The translations under genes were made by a program, and so were the position numbers. This document shows positions 7,981 through 16,528 of a stretch of 39,497 bases of DNA, piece after piece. Source of the stretch: Janthinobacterium sp. BJB426 (GTDB taxonomy: Bacteria; Pseudomonadota; Gammaproteobacteria; Burkholderiales; Burkholderiaceae_D); assembly GCF_002735705.1 (NCBI RefSeq), contig NZ_PDZL01000032.1:1-39497 (forward strand), written 5' to 3'. The first letter of the stretch is position 1. Each line of letters opens with the position of its first letter. The notes beneath the pieces are model-generated. The model was not told the origin of the DNA, ran no database searches, and saw only the letters and a program-made list of their open reading frames with translations.

Positions 7981-9593
7981 CGCGCCGTCTCCTGCCATTC
8001 CAGCGTTTCCCACGACGTGCCGCTGGCTGGCTGCCGCTTGAGCACCATGCGCAGCGGCGGATATTTTTTCAAGGCGTTCAGGCGCGGCACCAGGTGTTCG
8101 TTGGCGGCTGCGCGCAAGACCGGTTCGTTATTCGCCGGCAGGGTGTCGAAGGCTTCCAGCTGGATCAGCCGGGCCAGCGACGCCGGCGCGATCAGGCCGA
8201 TCGTGCGCGCGCCATCGGGCAGCAGGTCGCTGGCGGCCGGCGCTTGCTTGCGGCGCACGGCCAGCACCTGGTCCACCAGCTTGCCGTCGGCCGAGAAGAC
8301 TACGGTATTGCCGGCCACGGCCAGCGCCGGCGTGGACTGGCCCAGGGCAGTGGCGACATTGCGTTCCCAACGCGTGGCACCATCTTTACCTGTCGTTTTG
8401 CGCACGGGGTCCTTGCCGCCGATGGCAGCCTCGAACAGGCTGCCATAGACGGCGTCATCACCGGCCTGCGCACTGCGCGTGGCAACAAAAACCGGCGTAT
8501 GCAGGCGCGAATTGCCGTACCAGCACGCGGCGGCAGGCCCTTGCAAGTGCCCGGCCAGCGGCACCACGGGCTCCGACGTCTTGCTGCCCAGGCGCTTGAG
8601 CACGGGCTGCAGCGCGGTCCAGTCGACCGGCACGCTGAAACAGGCGCTCGGGTTGTGCGGCAGCACGGGCCACAGGGCGCTGCTGTCGTAACCGCCCTTG
8701 CCGCTCTTGTTCAACTTATCGGCATTGAGCAGCACCTTCGATTGCCAGGCGCCCTGTTGAAAATCAAAGCGCAGCGCCTCTAACGCGCCAAAGAAGGGCT
8801 GGTAGCCGAACGACAGGAAATCGGCCTTGACGGCGATGCTGTGGCCCTCGGGCGCGGCGCCGTCGAGATGGAATTGCGGATGAAAGACATTCTGACTGGC
8901 CGCCTCCTGCGCCAGCAGGCTGGCCACGGTTTTCTCGGCCGTGCCATCGCCATGCTTGCCATCGCTGCCGCCATACAGCATGCCGGGATGGGACAGGATG
9001 ACCAGGCGCTGGCCGTGCGCGGCAAACAGCAAGGTGCGCTGATAGGCATAGTTCAACGCGTACACGGGCACGCTGTCGCCATCGACGCGCAAACTGCCGG
9101 CCACGCGCATCTGCGTATCCTTCAAGGCGATCTTGCCCGCTTCTTCCAGCAAACGCGTGAGCTGGCTGCGCGACACGGCAATGGCGAAATGCTTGAGCGA
9201 GCCGTCGGCGTCGCGCCACAAGGCCACTTCCGCCGGCTGGTCCAGCACCATGCGCAGCAGCTGGTCACCCCAGCCCAGCTCATGTTCATAGGCGATGCGG
9301 CGCAAGCTGCCCTTCAGGCCCAGCCGGTCTTCGCTTTGCTCGTAATAGAACAGAAAATCCTCGCGCAGCACGTCGCGCGCCAGCGGCACCGTCAGCAGGT
9401 CGCGCGGCAAGGTCGACAGGCTTTTCGTGCGGACCAGCGCATCGGGCCGCGACAAATCGAGCTTCAAGCCGTTGACCGGCCCCATCGCGCCCCAGCCAAA
9501 CACCCGGTAACCTGCCAGCACGGCGGCAACCAGCGCCACGCCGGCCAGCGCCCCGACCAGGACTTTTTTCTTGAGTACTTTTTTCACCAGCAC
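7977..9593 (-). CDS. yfaA: YfaA-like membrane-anchored protein (DUF2138)
   Basis: A 538-residue protein and the first gene of the yfaA-T-S-Q-P-type operon. A Lys-rich N-terminus (KKVLKKKVLVG) is followed by one hydrophobic segment (about 12-30), suggesting an inner-membrane anchor with a large periplasmic part. The remainder has no motif I can assign; E. coli YfaA (DUF2138) is uncharacterised. The start is taken as GTG at 9593 with a purine-rich ribosome site (AAAGGGA) about 8 nt upstream; a second GTG two codons on is also possible. It is transcribed divergently from the radical SAM gene. Confidence 0.82.
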   Translation of the reverse strand: MLVKKVLKKKVLVGALAGVALVAAVLAGYRVFGWGAMGPVNGLKLDLSRPDALVRTKSLSTLPRDLLTVPLARDVLREDFLFYYEQSEDRLGLKGSLRRIAYEHELGWGDQLLRMVLDQPAEVALWRDADGSLKHFAIAVSRSQLTRLLEEAGKIALKDTQMRVAGSLRVDGDSVPVYALNYAYQRTLLFAAHGQRLVILSHPGMLYGGSDGKHGDGTAEKTVASLLAQEAASQNVFHPQFHLDGAAPEGHSIAVKADFLSFGYQPFFGALEALRFDFQQGAWQSKVLLNADKLNKSGKGGYDSSALWPVLPHNPSACFSVPVDWTALQPVLKRLGSKTSEPVVPLAGHLQGPAAACWYGNSRLHTPVFVATRSAQAGDDAVYGSLFEAAIGGKDPVRKTTGKDGATRWERNVATALGQSTPALAVAGNTVVFSADGKLVDQVLAVRRKQAPAASDLLPDGARTIGLIAPASLARLIQLEAFDTLPANNEPVLRAAANEHLVPRLNALKKYPPLRMVLKRQPASGTSWETLEWQETAR

Positions 9594-9619
9594 CGTGTAT
9601 CCCTTTACCCTGCCGTAGC

Positions 9620-9645
9620 ATTGACAAGTTAGTAATTATTGACAA
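9620..9645. repeat. Two direct ATTGACAA repeats in a divergent promoter region
   Basis: ATTGACAA occurs at 9620-9627 and 9638-9645, exactly 18 bp apart, between the divergent yfaA-like and radical SAM genes. Read on the minus strand it is TTGTCAAT twice. It could be a regulator-binding pair or -35-like sequences for either gene. I could not find a well-spaced -10 for either direction. Confidence 0.4.
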
Positions 9646-9727
9646 ATGGTAACATGGCATTTGTGGCCGCAGCGCACAGCTGACGCGACAGCGTAAAATA
9701 GCGGTTTCGCCGTTTCAATCACCTCCC

Positions 9728-11248
9728 ATGACCATCCTGCTCTCCACCCTGAACGCCCGCTACACCCACGCCTCGCTGGGATTGCGCTATTTGCTGGCCA
9801 ATATGGGGCCGCTGCAAGCGCAAACGCGGCTGCAGGAATTCGTCATCGGCACGAAAACCACGGAACTGGTCGAGCGCATCCTCGTCAACAAGCCGCGCAT
9901 CATCGGCTTTGGCGTATACATATGGAACGTCGAGGAAACAACGAAACTGGTGGCCATGCTCAAGCGCGTGGCGCCCGAGGTCATCATCGTGCTGGGCGGG
10001 CCGGAAGTGTCGCATGAGGCGGGCGAGCAGGAAATCGTCAAGCTGGCCGATTACCTGATCACGGGCTGGGGCGACGTCACCTTCCCCAAGCTGTGCGGCG
10101 AGATCCTCAACGGGCCGAAGCCGCTGATGAAGATCCATGCGGGCGTGCAAGCCCCGCTGGCGGAACTGCAACTGCCCTACTCCTTGTATACAGATGACGA
10201 TATCCGCCACCGCACGATTTACGTGGAAGCGTCGCGCGGCTGCCCGTTCAAGTGCGAGTTCTGCCTGTCGGCGCTGGACAAGACGGCCTGGCCCTTCGCG
10301 CTGGACAACTTCCTGGCCGAAATGGAGTCCTTGCATGCGCGCGGCGCGCGCCTGTTCAAGTTCGTCGACCGCACCTTCAATCTGAATATCAAGACCAGCT
10401 TGAAGATCATGCAGTTCTTTCTGGACAAGATCGAGGCGAATCCGGACGACCCGATCTATGCCCACTTCGAGCTGGTGCCCGACCACTTGCCCGACGCCTT
10501 GAAAGAAGGCATCAGCAAGTTCCCTCCCGGCGCACTGCAGTTCGAGATCGGCATCCAGAGTTTCAATCCGGACGTGCAATCGCTGGTCAGCCGCAAGCAG
10601 GATAATCAGAAGGCGGCCGATAACATCCGCTGGCTTTGCGAAGAATCAAACGCCCATTTGCACGTGGACTTGATCGCCGGCCTGCCGGGCGAGGATGAAG
10701 CGAGCTTCGCGGCTGGTTTCAACAAGCTGGTGGCCTTGAAACCGCATGAAATCCAGTTCGGCATCTTAAAGCGGCTGCGCGGCACGCCCATCATCCGCCA
10801 TACGGAAAACTTTGGCATGGTGTTCGACCCGCACCCGCCGTACACCATCCTGGCGAATAAACAGCTCGATTTCATGAGCATGCAGCGCCTGGTGCGCTTC
10901 GCACGCTACTGGGACCTGGTCGCCAATTCGGGCCGCTTCGCCAATACGGTGCAATGGATGCTCGGCGATGCGCCATTTGAAAACTTCATGGACTTTTCGA
11001 ACTGGCTGTACGCCCACACGGACGCCACCCACCGCATCGCCATGGAACGCCTGGCCAAGCTGGTGGCGCAATGGCTGCAGACGCGCGGCATGAGCGCGCT
11101 TGAAGCCAATGCCTTGCTGGCCAGCGACTATGCGGGCGGCGCGCAAGCTGCCGCGCACGCCAAGACAAGCGAAGTAAGTACTAACAACGCCAAGGTGCGC
11201 CCGGACATCGCCCTGCCGCAGCGGCAGGCGCGCCACCTGGCGTCCTGA
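9728..11248 (+). CDS. B12-binding domain radical SAM protein (DUF4080 type)
   Basis: A 506-residue enzyme. The N-terminal part (about 1-130) is a Rossmann-like cobalamin-binding domain (VLGGPEVSHE, ITGWGD). It is followed by the radical SAM core with ASRGCPFKCEFC, giving the CxxxCxxC cluster ligands C172, C176 and C179 for the [4Fe-4S] cluster that cleaves S-adenosylmethionine. The C-terminal third matches the DUF4080-type extension as I recall it. Proteins of this class often methylate unactivated carbons or act in cofactor or metabolite assembly; the substrate cannot be told from sequence, and no pathway genes sit next to it. It stands alone, divergent from the yfa-type operon and followed by a 57-bp gap before the lipid-transport operon. 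Confidence 0.9.
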   Translation: MTILLSTLNARYTHASLGLRYLLANMGPLQAQTRLQEFVIGTKTTELVERILVNKPRIIGFGVYIWNVEETTKLVAMLKRVAPEVIIVLGGPEVSHEAGEQEIVKLADYLITGWGDVTFPKLCGEILNGPKPLMKIHAGVQAPLAELQLPYSLYTDDDIRHRTIYVEASRGCPFKCEFCLSALDKTAWPFALDNFLAEMESLHARGARLFKFVDRTFNLNIKTSLKIMQFFLDKIEANPDDPIYAHFELVPDHLPDALKEGISKFPPGALQFEIGIQSFNPDVQSLVSRKQDNQKAADNIRWLCEESNAHLHVDLIAGLPGEDEASFAAGFNKLVALKPHEIQFGILKRLRGTPIIRHTENFGMVFDPHPPYTILANKQLDFMSMQRLVRFARYWDLVANSGRFANTVQWMLGDAPFENFMDFSNWLYAHTDATHRIAMERLAKLVAQWLQTRGMSALEANALLASDYAGGAQAAAHAKTSEVSTNNAKVRPDIALPQRQARHLAS

Positions 11249-11305
11249 GGGGCCGGCGATTGAACAGCGGTGGCGGTCTGCGCCATTCTCCCTTAAACTG
11301 GCACG

Positions 11306-12439
11306 ATGCCGACTGTACAATCGCCGAAACTGACCCTCTCCCAGACCAGCTCCCAACAGGGAGCCCTTGTCACTGCCAGCGGCACCTGGCAAGTGCACGC
11401 GCTGGCGCATGACAATGCCATCAAGGCCATCGACGCCCAGCTCAAGCCCTTGCAGGACGATGCCAAGGTGCAATGGGACCTGTCGGCCATCGACAGCATG
11501 GACCATATTGGCGCCCAGCTGTTCTGGAATGCCTGGGGCAAGCAACGCCCCGCGCAACTGACCCTGGCGCCGTCACAAGAAGAGTTTTTCCGGCGCATCG
11601 AAGAAACGGGGCCGTTGACAACGCCACCCTCGCGCGCCAACCGCCTCACGCCCGTGATGAAACTGGGCATGGCCATCCTGCTGTTTTTCGAACATTTGAA
11701 GGGGTTTATCGCCCTCGTGGGCCAGGTGACGCAGGATATCGGCCGCTTCGCGCGCCACCCGATGCGCGGCCCCTGGCGTGAAATTTCCGCCAATATCTTC
11801 CATGCGGGCTTCCAGGCGCTGGGCATCACGGCCCTGGTCGGCTTTCTGATCGGCGTCGTGCTGTCCTATCTGTCGGCGCAGCAGTTGCGCGCCTTTGGCG
11901 GCGATATTTACCTGGTCAACCTGCTGGGCATGAGCGTCATCCGCGAACTGGGGCCGCTCTTGGCCGCCATCCTCGTGGCCGGGCGCTCGGGCTCATCCAT
12001 CACGGCGCAGCTGGGCGTCATGCGCGTCACGGAAGAGCTCGACGCCATGCTGGTGATGGGCATTTCGCACGGTTTCCGCCTGATCATGCCGAAAGTGCTG
12101 GCCCTGGCCATTTCCATGCCCCTGCTCGTCATCTGGACGGATACGGCCGCGCTGATCGGCGGCATGGTGGCGGCCAAGGTGGAACTGAACCTGTCGGCGC
12201 GCTATTTCATCCAGAAACTGCCCGATGCCGTGCCGCTGGCCAACTACATGATCGGCCTGGGCAAGGGTGTGATTTTCGGCATGCTGATCGCGCTTGTCTC
12301 GTGCCACTTCGGCCTGCGCATCAAGGCCAACACGGAAAGCCTGGGACGCGGCACCACCACCGCCGTCGTCACGGCCATCACCGTCGTGATCCTGGCTGAC
12401 GCCGTGTTTGCCATCGTCTTCAATGGAGTGGGCTACTGA
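11306..12439 (+). CDS. MlaE-family ABC permease with N-terminal STAS-like domain
   Basis: A 377-residue inner-membrane permease. The first 95 or so residues are soluble and resemble a STAS fold (WDLSAIDSMDHIGAQLFW), here fused to the permease instead of being a separate MlaB-like protein. From about 120 on come several membrane spans and the MlaE signature around RELGPLLAAILVAGRSGS, then VTEELDAM. It forms the channel part of an intermembrane lipid transporter with the next three genes. It ends TGATG, overlapping the ATPase start by one base. No convincing promoter was found in the 57-bp gap upstream. Confidence 0.93.
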   Translation: MPTVQSPKLTLSQTSSQQGALVTASGTWQVHALAHDNAIKAIDAQLKPLQDDAKVQWDLSAIDSMDHIGAQLFWNAWGKQRPAQLTLAPSQEEFFRRIEETGPLTTPPSRANRLTPVMKLGMAILLFFEHLKGFIALVGQVTQDIGRFARHPMRGPWREISANIFHAGFQALGITALVGFLIGVVLSYLSAQQLRAFGGDIYLVNLLGMSVIRELGPLLAAILVAGRSGSSITAQLGVMRVTEELDAMLVMGISHGFRLIMPKVLALAISMPLLVIWTDTAALIGGMVAAKVELNLSARYFIQKLPDAVPLANYMIGLGKGVIFGMLIALVSCHFGLRIKANTESLGRGTTTAVVTAITVVILADAVFAIVFNGVGY

Positions 12440-13347
12440 TGACGGACGATACCAATATCGCCTGCAAGGCGAGCGAGGGCAAGGACGGCCAGTTCAACCT
12501 GCACGGCAGCGCGCCCGTGGTGGAGATCACCAATCTGTGGACCAAGTTCGGCCGCACCGTCGTGCATCAGGACTTGAACCTGGAAATCGAACGGGGCGAG
12601 ATCCTTTCCATCGTGGGCGGCTCAGGCACGGGCAAGACAGTGCTGCTGCGCCAGATGCTGGGCCTGGAACATCCGGCGCGCGGCTGCGTCAAAGTGTTTG
12701 GTGAAGATATTAACCAGGCAAGTTCCGACCAGCTGCAACAATTGCGCAACCACTGGGGCATGCTGTTCCAGCAAGGCGCCCTGTATTCGGCCCTGACCGT
12801 GTTCGACAATGTGGCCCAGCCCATGCGCGAATTGCGCGTACTGCCCGAAGCGCTGGTACACGACGCGGTACTATTAAAGATGAATATGGTGGGACTGGGC
12901 CCGGAACATGCGCTCAAAATGCCGTCGGACTTGTCGGGCGGCATGATCAAGCGCGTGGCCCTGGCGCGCGCCCTGGCGCTGGAACCGAAACTATTATTCC
13001 TCGACGAACCCACGGCGGGCCTGGACCCTGACCTGTCGGAAAGTTTTGTTGCCCTGATCCAGTCGCTGCACCGCGAGCTGGGCTTGACGGTGGTGATGGT
13101 CACGCATGACCTCGACACTTTGTTCGCCCTGTCCACGCGCATCGCCGTGCTGGCGGAAAAACACGTGATCGCCATCGGCCCCACGCGCGAGGTGATCGAA
13201 GTCGACCACCCGTTCATCAAGCAATTTTTCCTCGGCGACCGCGGCAAGCGCGCGCTGGCCGTCCTCGATGAGAAACAGGCGGCGGTGGCGGACAAGGCGG
13301 CGCAGCCAGGCGACGACGCCGGCACAGACAAGAAAGCGGAGAAGTAA
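12439..13347 (+). CDS. MlaF-family ABC transporter ATPase
   Basis: A 302-residue ATP-binding protein powering the lipid transporter. It shows Walker A GGSGTGKT (60-67), Q-loop LFQQGALYS, signature LSGGM (165-169), Walker B LLFLDEP (185-191) and the switch histidine in VTHD (H223). The GALYSALTVFDNV region is typical of the MlaF/TtgA2 group. The C-terminus is extended and Ala/Lys rich, with no recognised domain. The start overlaps the permease stop, and its own TAA overlaps the next ATG (TAATG). Confidence 0.95.
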   Translation: MTDDTNIACKASEGKDGQFNLHGSAPVVEITNLWTKFGRTVVHQDLNLEIERGEILSIVGGSGTGKTVLLRQMLGLEHPARGCVKVFGEDINQASSDQLQQLRNHWGMLFQQGALYSALTVFDNVAQPMRELRVLPEALVHDAVLLKMNMVGLGPEHALKMPSDLSGGMIKRVALARALALEPKLLFLDEPTAGLDPDLSESFVALIQSLHRELGLTVVMVTHDLDTLFALSTRIAVLAEKHVIAIGPTREVIEVDHPFIKQFFLGDRGKRALAVLDEKQAAVADKAAQPGDDAGTDKKAEK

Positions 13348-14306
13348 TGGAAAACAGATCACATGCCCTGATGACGGGATTTTTTACACTCACCTTGCTG
13401 GTGGCCGCGATTCTGTTCGGCGTCTGGTTCAACCGCGACCGCGTGGAACGGGTGCCGTACCTGCTCGCCACCACCCTGTCCGTGCCGGGCCTGAACCCGC
13501 AGGCGACCGTGCGCTACCGGGGCCTGGAAGTAGGCAAGGTTGACGCCATCGACTTCGACACGCAAAAGGCGGGGCAAATCCTCGTGCACATCAGCGTGGC
13601 GCCCGATACCCCCGTCACCAATACCACTTTTGCCACCCTCGGCTACCAGGGCGTGACGGGCATCGCCTACATCCAGCTCGACGATGAACACGTGGGCTCG
13701 AAACTGCTGGGCACCAGCAAGGACAAGCCGTCGCAGATTCCCCTGCGCGCCGGCTTGCTCGACCAGCTGGAAAAGCGCGGCAAGCGCATTCTCGACCAGG
13801 CCGAACAGATCACCAACAAGGTGAATAATCTGCTCAGCCCCGACAACCAGGCGGCCATGCTGGGCGCCTTCACTGAAGTGGGCAAGGCGGCCAAGGCCTT
13901 CGGCGCCATTCCGCAGCAGCTGGAGCCGACCCTGACGCAATTGCCGCAACTGACGGAACAGACGCGCCAAACCTTGACGGCCGTCAGTACGGCCAGCAAG
14001 AACGTGTCGGACCTGACGGCCACGTGGAAAAAACTGGGCAACGACATCCAGGCGCCCGGCGGCGTGCTCGAGAAGGTCAATGGCACGGTCGACCGGGTCG
14101 GCACTTCCGTGGAAACGGTGGCCAATGGCGTGTCGCTGGAAGTGCTGCCGCAGGTAATCGAGCTGAGCGGCGAGGCGCGCTCCTCGATGCGCGCCCTGAA
14201 AACCACCATGAGCACGCTCAATGAACAGCCGCAGAGCATCTTGTTCGGCGCCCCAGACATCCCGCCCGGCCCGGGCGAGCCCGGTTTTTCGGCACCGGGC
14301 AAATAA
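13347..14306 (+). CDS. MCE-domain (MlaD/PqiB-like) lipid transport protein
   Basis: A 319-residue periplasmic protein with an N-terminal membrane anchor (about 10-28) and one MCE domain (about 35-115: VPGLNPQATVRYRGLEVGKV and LGYQGVTGIAYIQL). MCE domains form hexameric rings that carry lipids between membranes. The remaining 200 residues are helical with heptad-like spacing (QITNKVNNLLS, VDRVGTSVETVANGV) and may form a tunnel or needle, longer than in MlaD. The final 30 residues are Pro/Gly rich. It is coupled to the ATPase by a one-base overlap. Confidence 0.93.
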   Translation: MENRSHALMTGFFTLTLLVAAILFGVWFNRDRVERVPYLLATTLSVPGLNPQATVRYRGLEVGKVDAIDFDTQKAGQILVHISVAPDTPVTNTTFATLGYQGVTGIAYIQLDDEHVGSKLLGTSKDKPSQIPLRAGLLDQLEKRGKRILDQAEQITNKVNNLLSPDNQAAMLGAFTEVGKAAKAFGAIPQQLEPTLTQLPQLTEQTRQTLTAVSTASKNVSDLTATWKKLGNDIQAPGGVLEKVNGTVDRVGTSVETVANGVSLEVLPQVIELSGEARSSMRALKTTMSTLNEQPQSILFGAPDIPPGPGEPGFSAPGK

Positions 14307-14318
14307 GGAGAACACCGC

Positions 14319-14933
14319 ATGCCTATCCCACGCAATCTCAGCGCACTCATCCTGGCCGCCGCATTCCTGCTGGGCGGTTGCGCCAGCCGCGGTCCCGTGC
14401 CCACGTTTTACGATTTCGGCCCGGCCGCGCCGCTGGCAGCCGCGCAGCCGGCTGCGCCAGCCGTGCCCGTGCTGGTGATCGCCGACGCCAACGGTCCGTC
14501 CTGGCTGGACAGCCAGCGCATGTATTACCGCTTGCTGTACGCCGATGCGCAGCAATCGCGGCCGTACGCCTACAACCGCTGGAACACGCCGCCGCTGCAA
14601 CTATTAAGCCAGCGCCTGAAGACGCGCGTGGCGCAAAGCGGCGTGAAAGTGCTGTCGACCACGGACGCGGCCGCCGGCATGCCCCTGCTGCGCATCGATG
14701 TCGATGATTTTTCGCAAAACTTCGACACGCAGACACAAAGCAGCGGCCACGTGTCGCTGCGCGCCTCGGTCTTTCGCGGCCACCGCCTGATCGACCAGAA
14801 AACCTTCAGCCGCAGCGGCCCCGCCGGCAGCGCCGACGCGCAAGGGGGCGCGCAGGCGCTGGCGGCCGCCTCGGACGCCATCGCCGCCGACCTGCTGACC
14901 TGGCTGGGCACGCTGAATATCACGAAAGAATGA
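14319..14933 (+). CDS. ABC-type transport auxiliary lipoprotein (PqiC-like)
   Basis: A 204-residue lipoprotein with lipobox LLGGC (Cys at 22), then a domain typical of the auxiliary component of MCE transporters (YDFGPA near the start, MYYRLLYADAQQ, W/R-rich YNRWNTPP). PqiC-like proteins sit in the outer membrane and dock the MCE assembly. An AGGAG ribosome site precedes the ATG in the 12-bp gap after the MCE gene. Its stop overlaps the next gene (ATGA). Confidence 0.9.
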   Translation: MPIPRNLSALILAAAFLLGGCASRGPVPTFYDFGPAAPLAAAQPAAPAVPVLVIADANGPSWLDSQRMYYRLLYADAQQSRPYAYNRWNTPPLQLLSQRLKTRVAQSGVKVLSTTDAAAGMPLLRIDVDDFSQNFDTQTQSSGHVSLRASVFRGHRLIDQKTFSRSGPAGSADAQGGAQALAAASDAIAADLLTWLGTLNITKE

Positions 14934-16117
14934 CCGAGCCCGCATCCCCAGCCAGTCCGGCGGCGCCGCTGTCGCCCGTCCGTTCCTCGCCCGTGTCGCG
15001 CGCGACCCTGCTCGCCTACATCTTCCTGATCGTCTACGCCAGCTGGTTTCCGTTCACGGGCTGGCACAGCAATGGCCTGTCGCCGCTGACTTTCCTGGAA
15101 AACACGCGCATGCCCCGTTACTGGACGGGCTTCGATGTCGGCGTGAATATCGTCGGCTACATCCCGCTGGGCGCCTTGATCGTGTATTCGCTGTTTCCAA
15201 GGATCACAGGTTTCTTTGCCGTCATCGTTGCCAGCCTGTGCGGCATGTTGATTTCCGGCAGCATGGAAGCCGTGCAAACCTATTTGCCCAGCCGCGTATC
15301 GTCGAACCTCGACTTTTATACGAATGCGGCCGGTTGCTGCATCGGTTCCATCATCGGCGCCCTGACGGCGCGCAAGCTGCTTGATCACAGCCATTTATAC
15401 CGCTTGCGCCAGCGCTGGTTTGCCCAGCACGCCAGCCAGGGCCTGGTGCTGGTGGCACTGTGGCCGCTGGCGCAGATCTATCCGCAAGGCTATCTGTTCG
15501 GCCTGGGCCAGTTGCTGCCCATCCTGTCGGACTGGCTGTCGCGCCTGGCGGGCATGGAGATCGACCTGGCCACGTATCTGCGTCCCGACGTGATCTTGAC
15601 CGTCGAGCAATATTGGCTTTCGGAAACTATTATCACGGCTTGCGGCATGACGGGCGCCGTGCTTACCTTGCTGTGTCTGCTGCGCCGCGCCGCGCCGCGC
15701 GCCATCTTGATGCTGATCCTCATCGCCGCCGCCTTGACCGTGCGCTCGATGGCCAGCGCGCTGCTGTTTTCGCCGGAAAACGCCTTCGTCTGGATCACGC
15801 CGGGCGCCCAGGGCGGTTTCCTGATCGGCCTGATCATGCTGGGCGGCCTGGCGTTCGCGCCGCACGTGGCGCAGCGCCGCATCGCGGCCGCAACCTTGCT
15901 GCTGAGCCTGGTAATGGTGAATACGACGCCAATCAACCCGTACTTCATGTCAACCTTGCAAGGCTGGGTACAGGGCAAGTTCCTCAACTTCAATGGCGCG
16001 GCGCAATTCCTCGCCTTGCTGTGGCCCTTCATGGCCCTGTGGTTCCTGTGCCTGCCTTCGCACCGCCTGAACCGGCAGGAGGATGTGCAGCGCCAGCGTC
16101 GCGAAGACCACCCATAA
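14930..16117 (+). CDS. VanZ-family membrane protein
   Basis: A 395-residue multi-pass membrane protein. The first 150 residues carry VanZ-like features (YIFLIVYASWFPFTGW, DVGVNIVGYIPLGAL, SRVSSNLDFYTNAAG). The second half adds further membrane segments, giving about nine spans in all. The ATG at 14930 overlaps the lipoprotein stop, so it is translated as the fifth gene of the lipid-transport operon. VanZ itself gives low-level teicoplanin resistance by an unknown route; resistance should not be assumed here. The tight coupling suggests a job in envelope lipids. Confidence 0.88.
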   Translation: MTEPASPASPAAPLSPVRSSPVSRATLLAYIFLIVYASWFPFTGWHSNGLSPLTFLENTRMPRYWTGFDVGVNIVGYIPLGALIVYSLFPRITGFFAVIVASLCGMLISGSMEAVQTYLPSRVSSNLDFYTNAAGCCIGSIIGALTARKLLDHSHLYRLRQRWFAQHASQGLVLVALWPLAQIYPQGYLFGLGQLLPILSDWLSRLAGMEIDLATYLRPDVILTVEQYWLSETIITACGMTGAVLTLLCLLRRAAPRAILMLILIAAALTVRSMASALLFSPENAFVWITPGAQGGFLIGLIMLGGLAFAPHVAQRRIAAATLLLSLVMVNTTPINPYFMSTLQGWVQGKFLNFNGAAQFLALLWPFMALWFLCLPSHRLNRQEDVQRQRREDHP

Positions 16118-16157
16118 GCGTTATCATGGCGCATTGATGAATCAGCAGGAGAATAGT

Positions 16158-16475
16158 ATGAGCGACGCACCGTATTTTGAACGCCACGTTTTTTTCTGCA
16201 TGAATAAACGTGAAGACGGCCGCAACAGTTGCGGCGACCATGGCGCGGAAGCGGCGCAAAAGCATTGCAAGCGCCGCATCAAGGAACTCGACATGAATGG
16301 CGCGGGCAAGATCCGCATCAACCAGGCCGGCTGCATGGACCGCTGCGAGGAAGGCCCATTGCTGGTGATCTACCCGGAAGCGACCTGGTACACCTATGTC
16401 GACACCAGCGATATCGATGAAATCATCGATACGCACCTGGTGGGCGGCAAGATCGTCGAACGCCTGAAAATCTGA
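16158..16475 (+). CDS. Thioredoxin-like [2Fe-2S] ferredoxin
   Basis: A 105-residue protein of the thioredoxin-like ferredoxin family. It has Cys14 and Cys25 (FFCMNKREDGRNSC) and Cys59 and Cys63 (AGCMDRC), the expected four ligands for a [2Fe-2S] cluster, plus Cys37. The ATG at 16158 is chosen because CAGGAG lies 8-13 nt upstream; an in-frame ATG at 16137 has no ribosome site. The electron partner is not evident. It lies 40 bp after the VanZ-family gene and 53 bp before the hydrolase. Confidence 0.9.
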   Translation: MSDAPYFERHVFFCMNKREDGRNSCGDHGAEAAQKHCKRRIKELDMNGAGKIRINQAGCMDRCEEGPLLVIYPEATWYTYVDTSDIDEIIDTHLVGGKIVERLKI

Positions 16476-16528
16476 GCAGCATATTTAATTTCAACGTTTT
16501 AACTTCAAATTAAGCCTACGCCACCAGT

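Noticed and set aside
15000..16117. VanZ-family protein as an antibiotic resistance gene
   Set aside because: No vanA-type cluster is nearby; VanZ-family membrane proteins are common in non-resistant bacteria.
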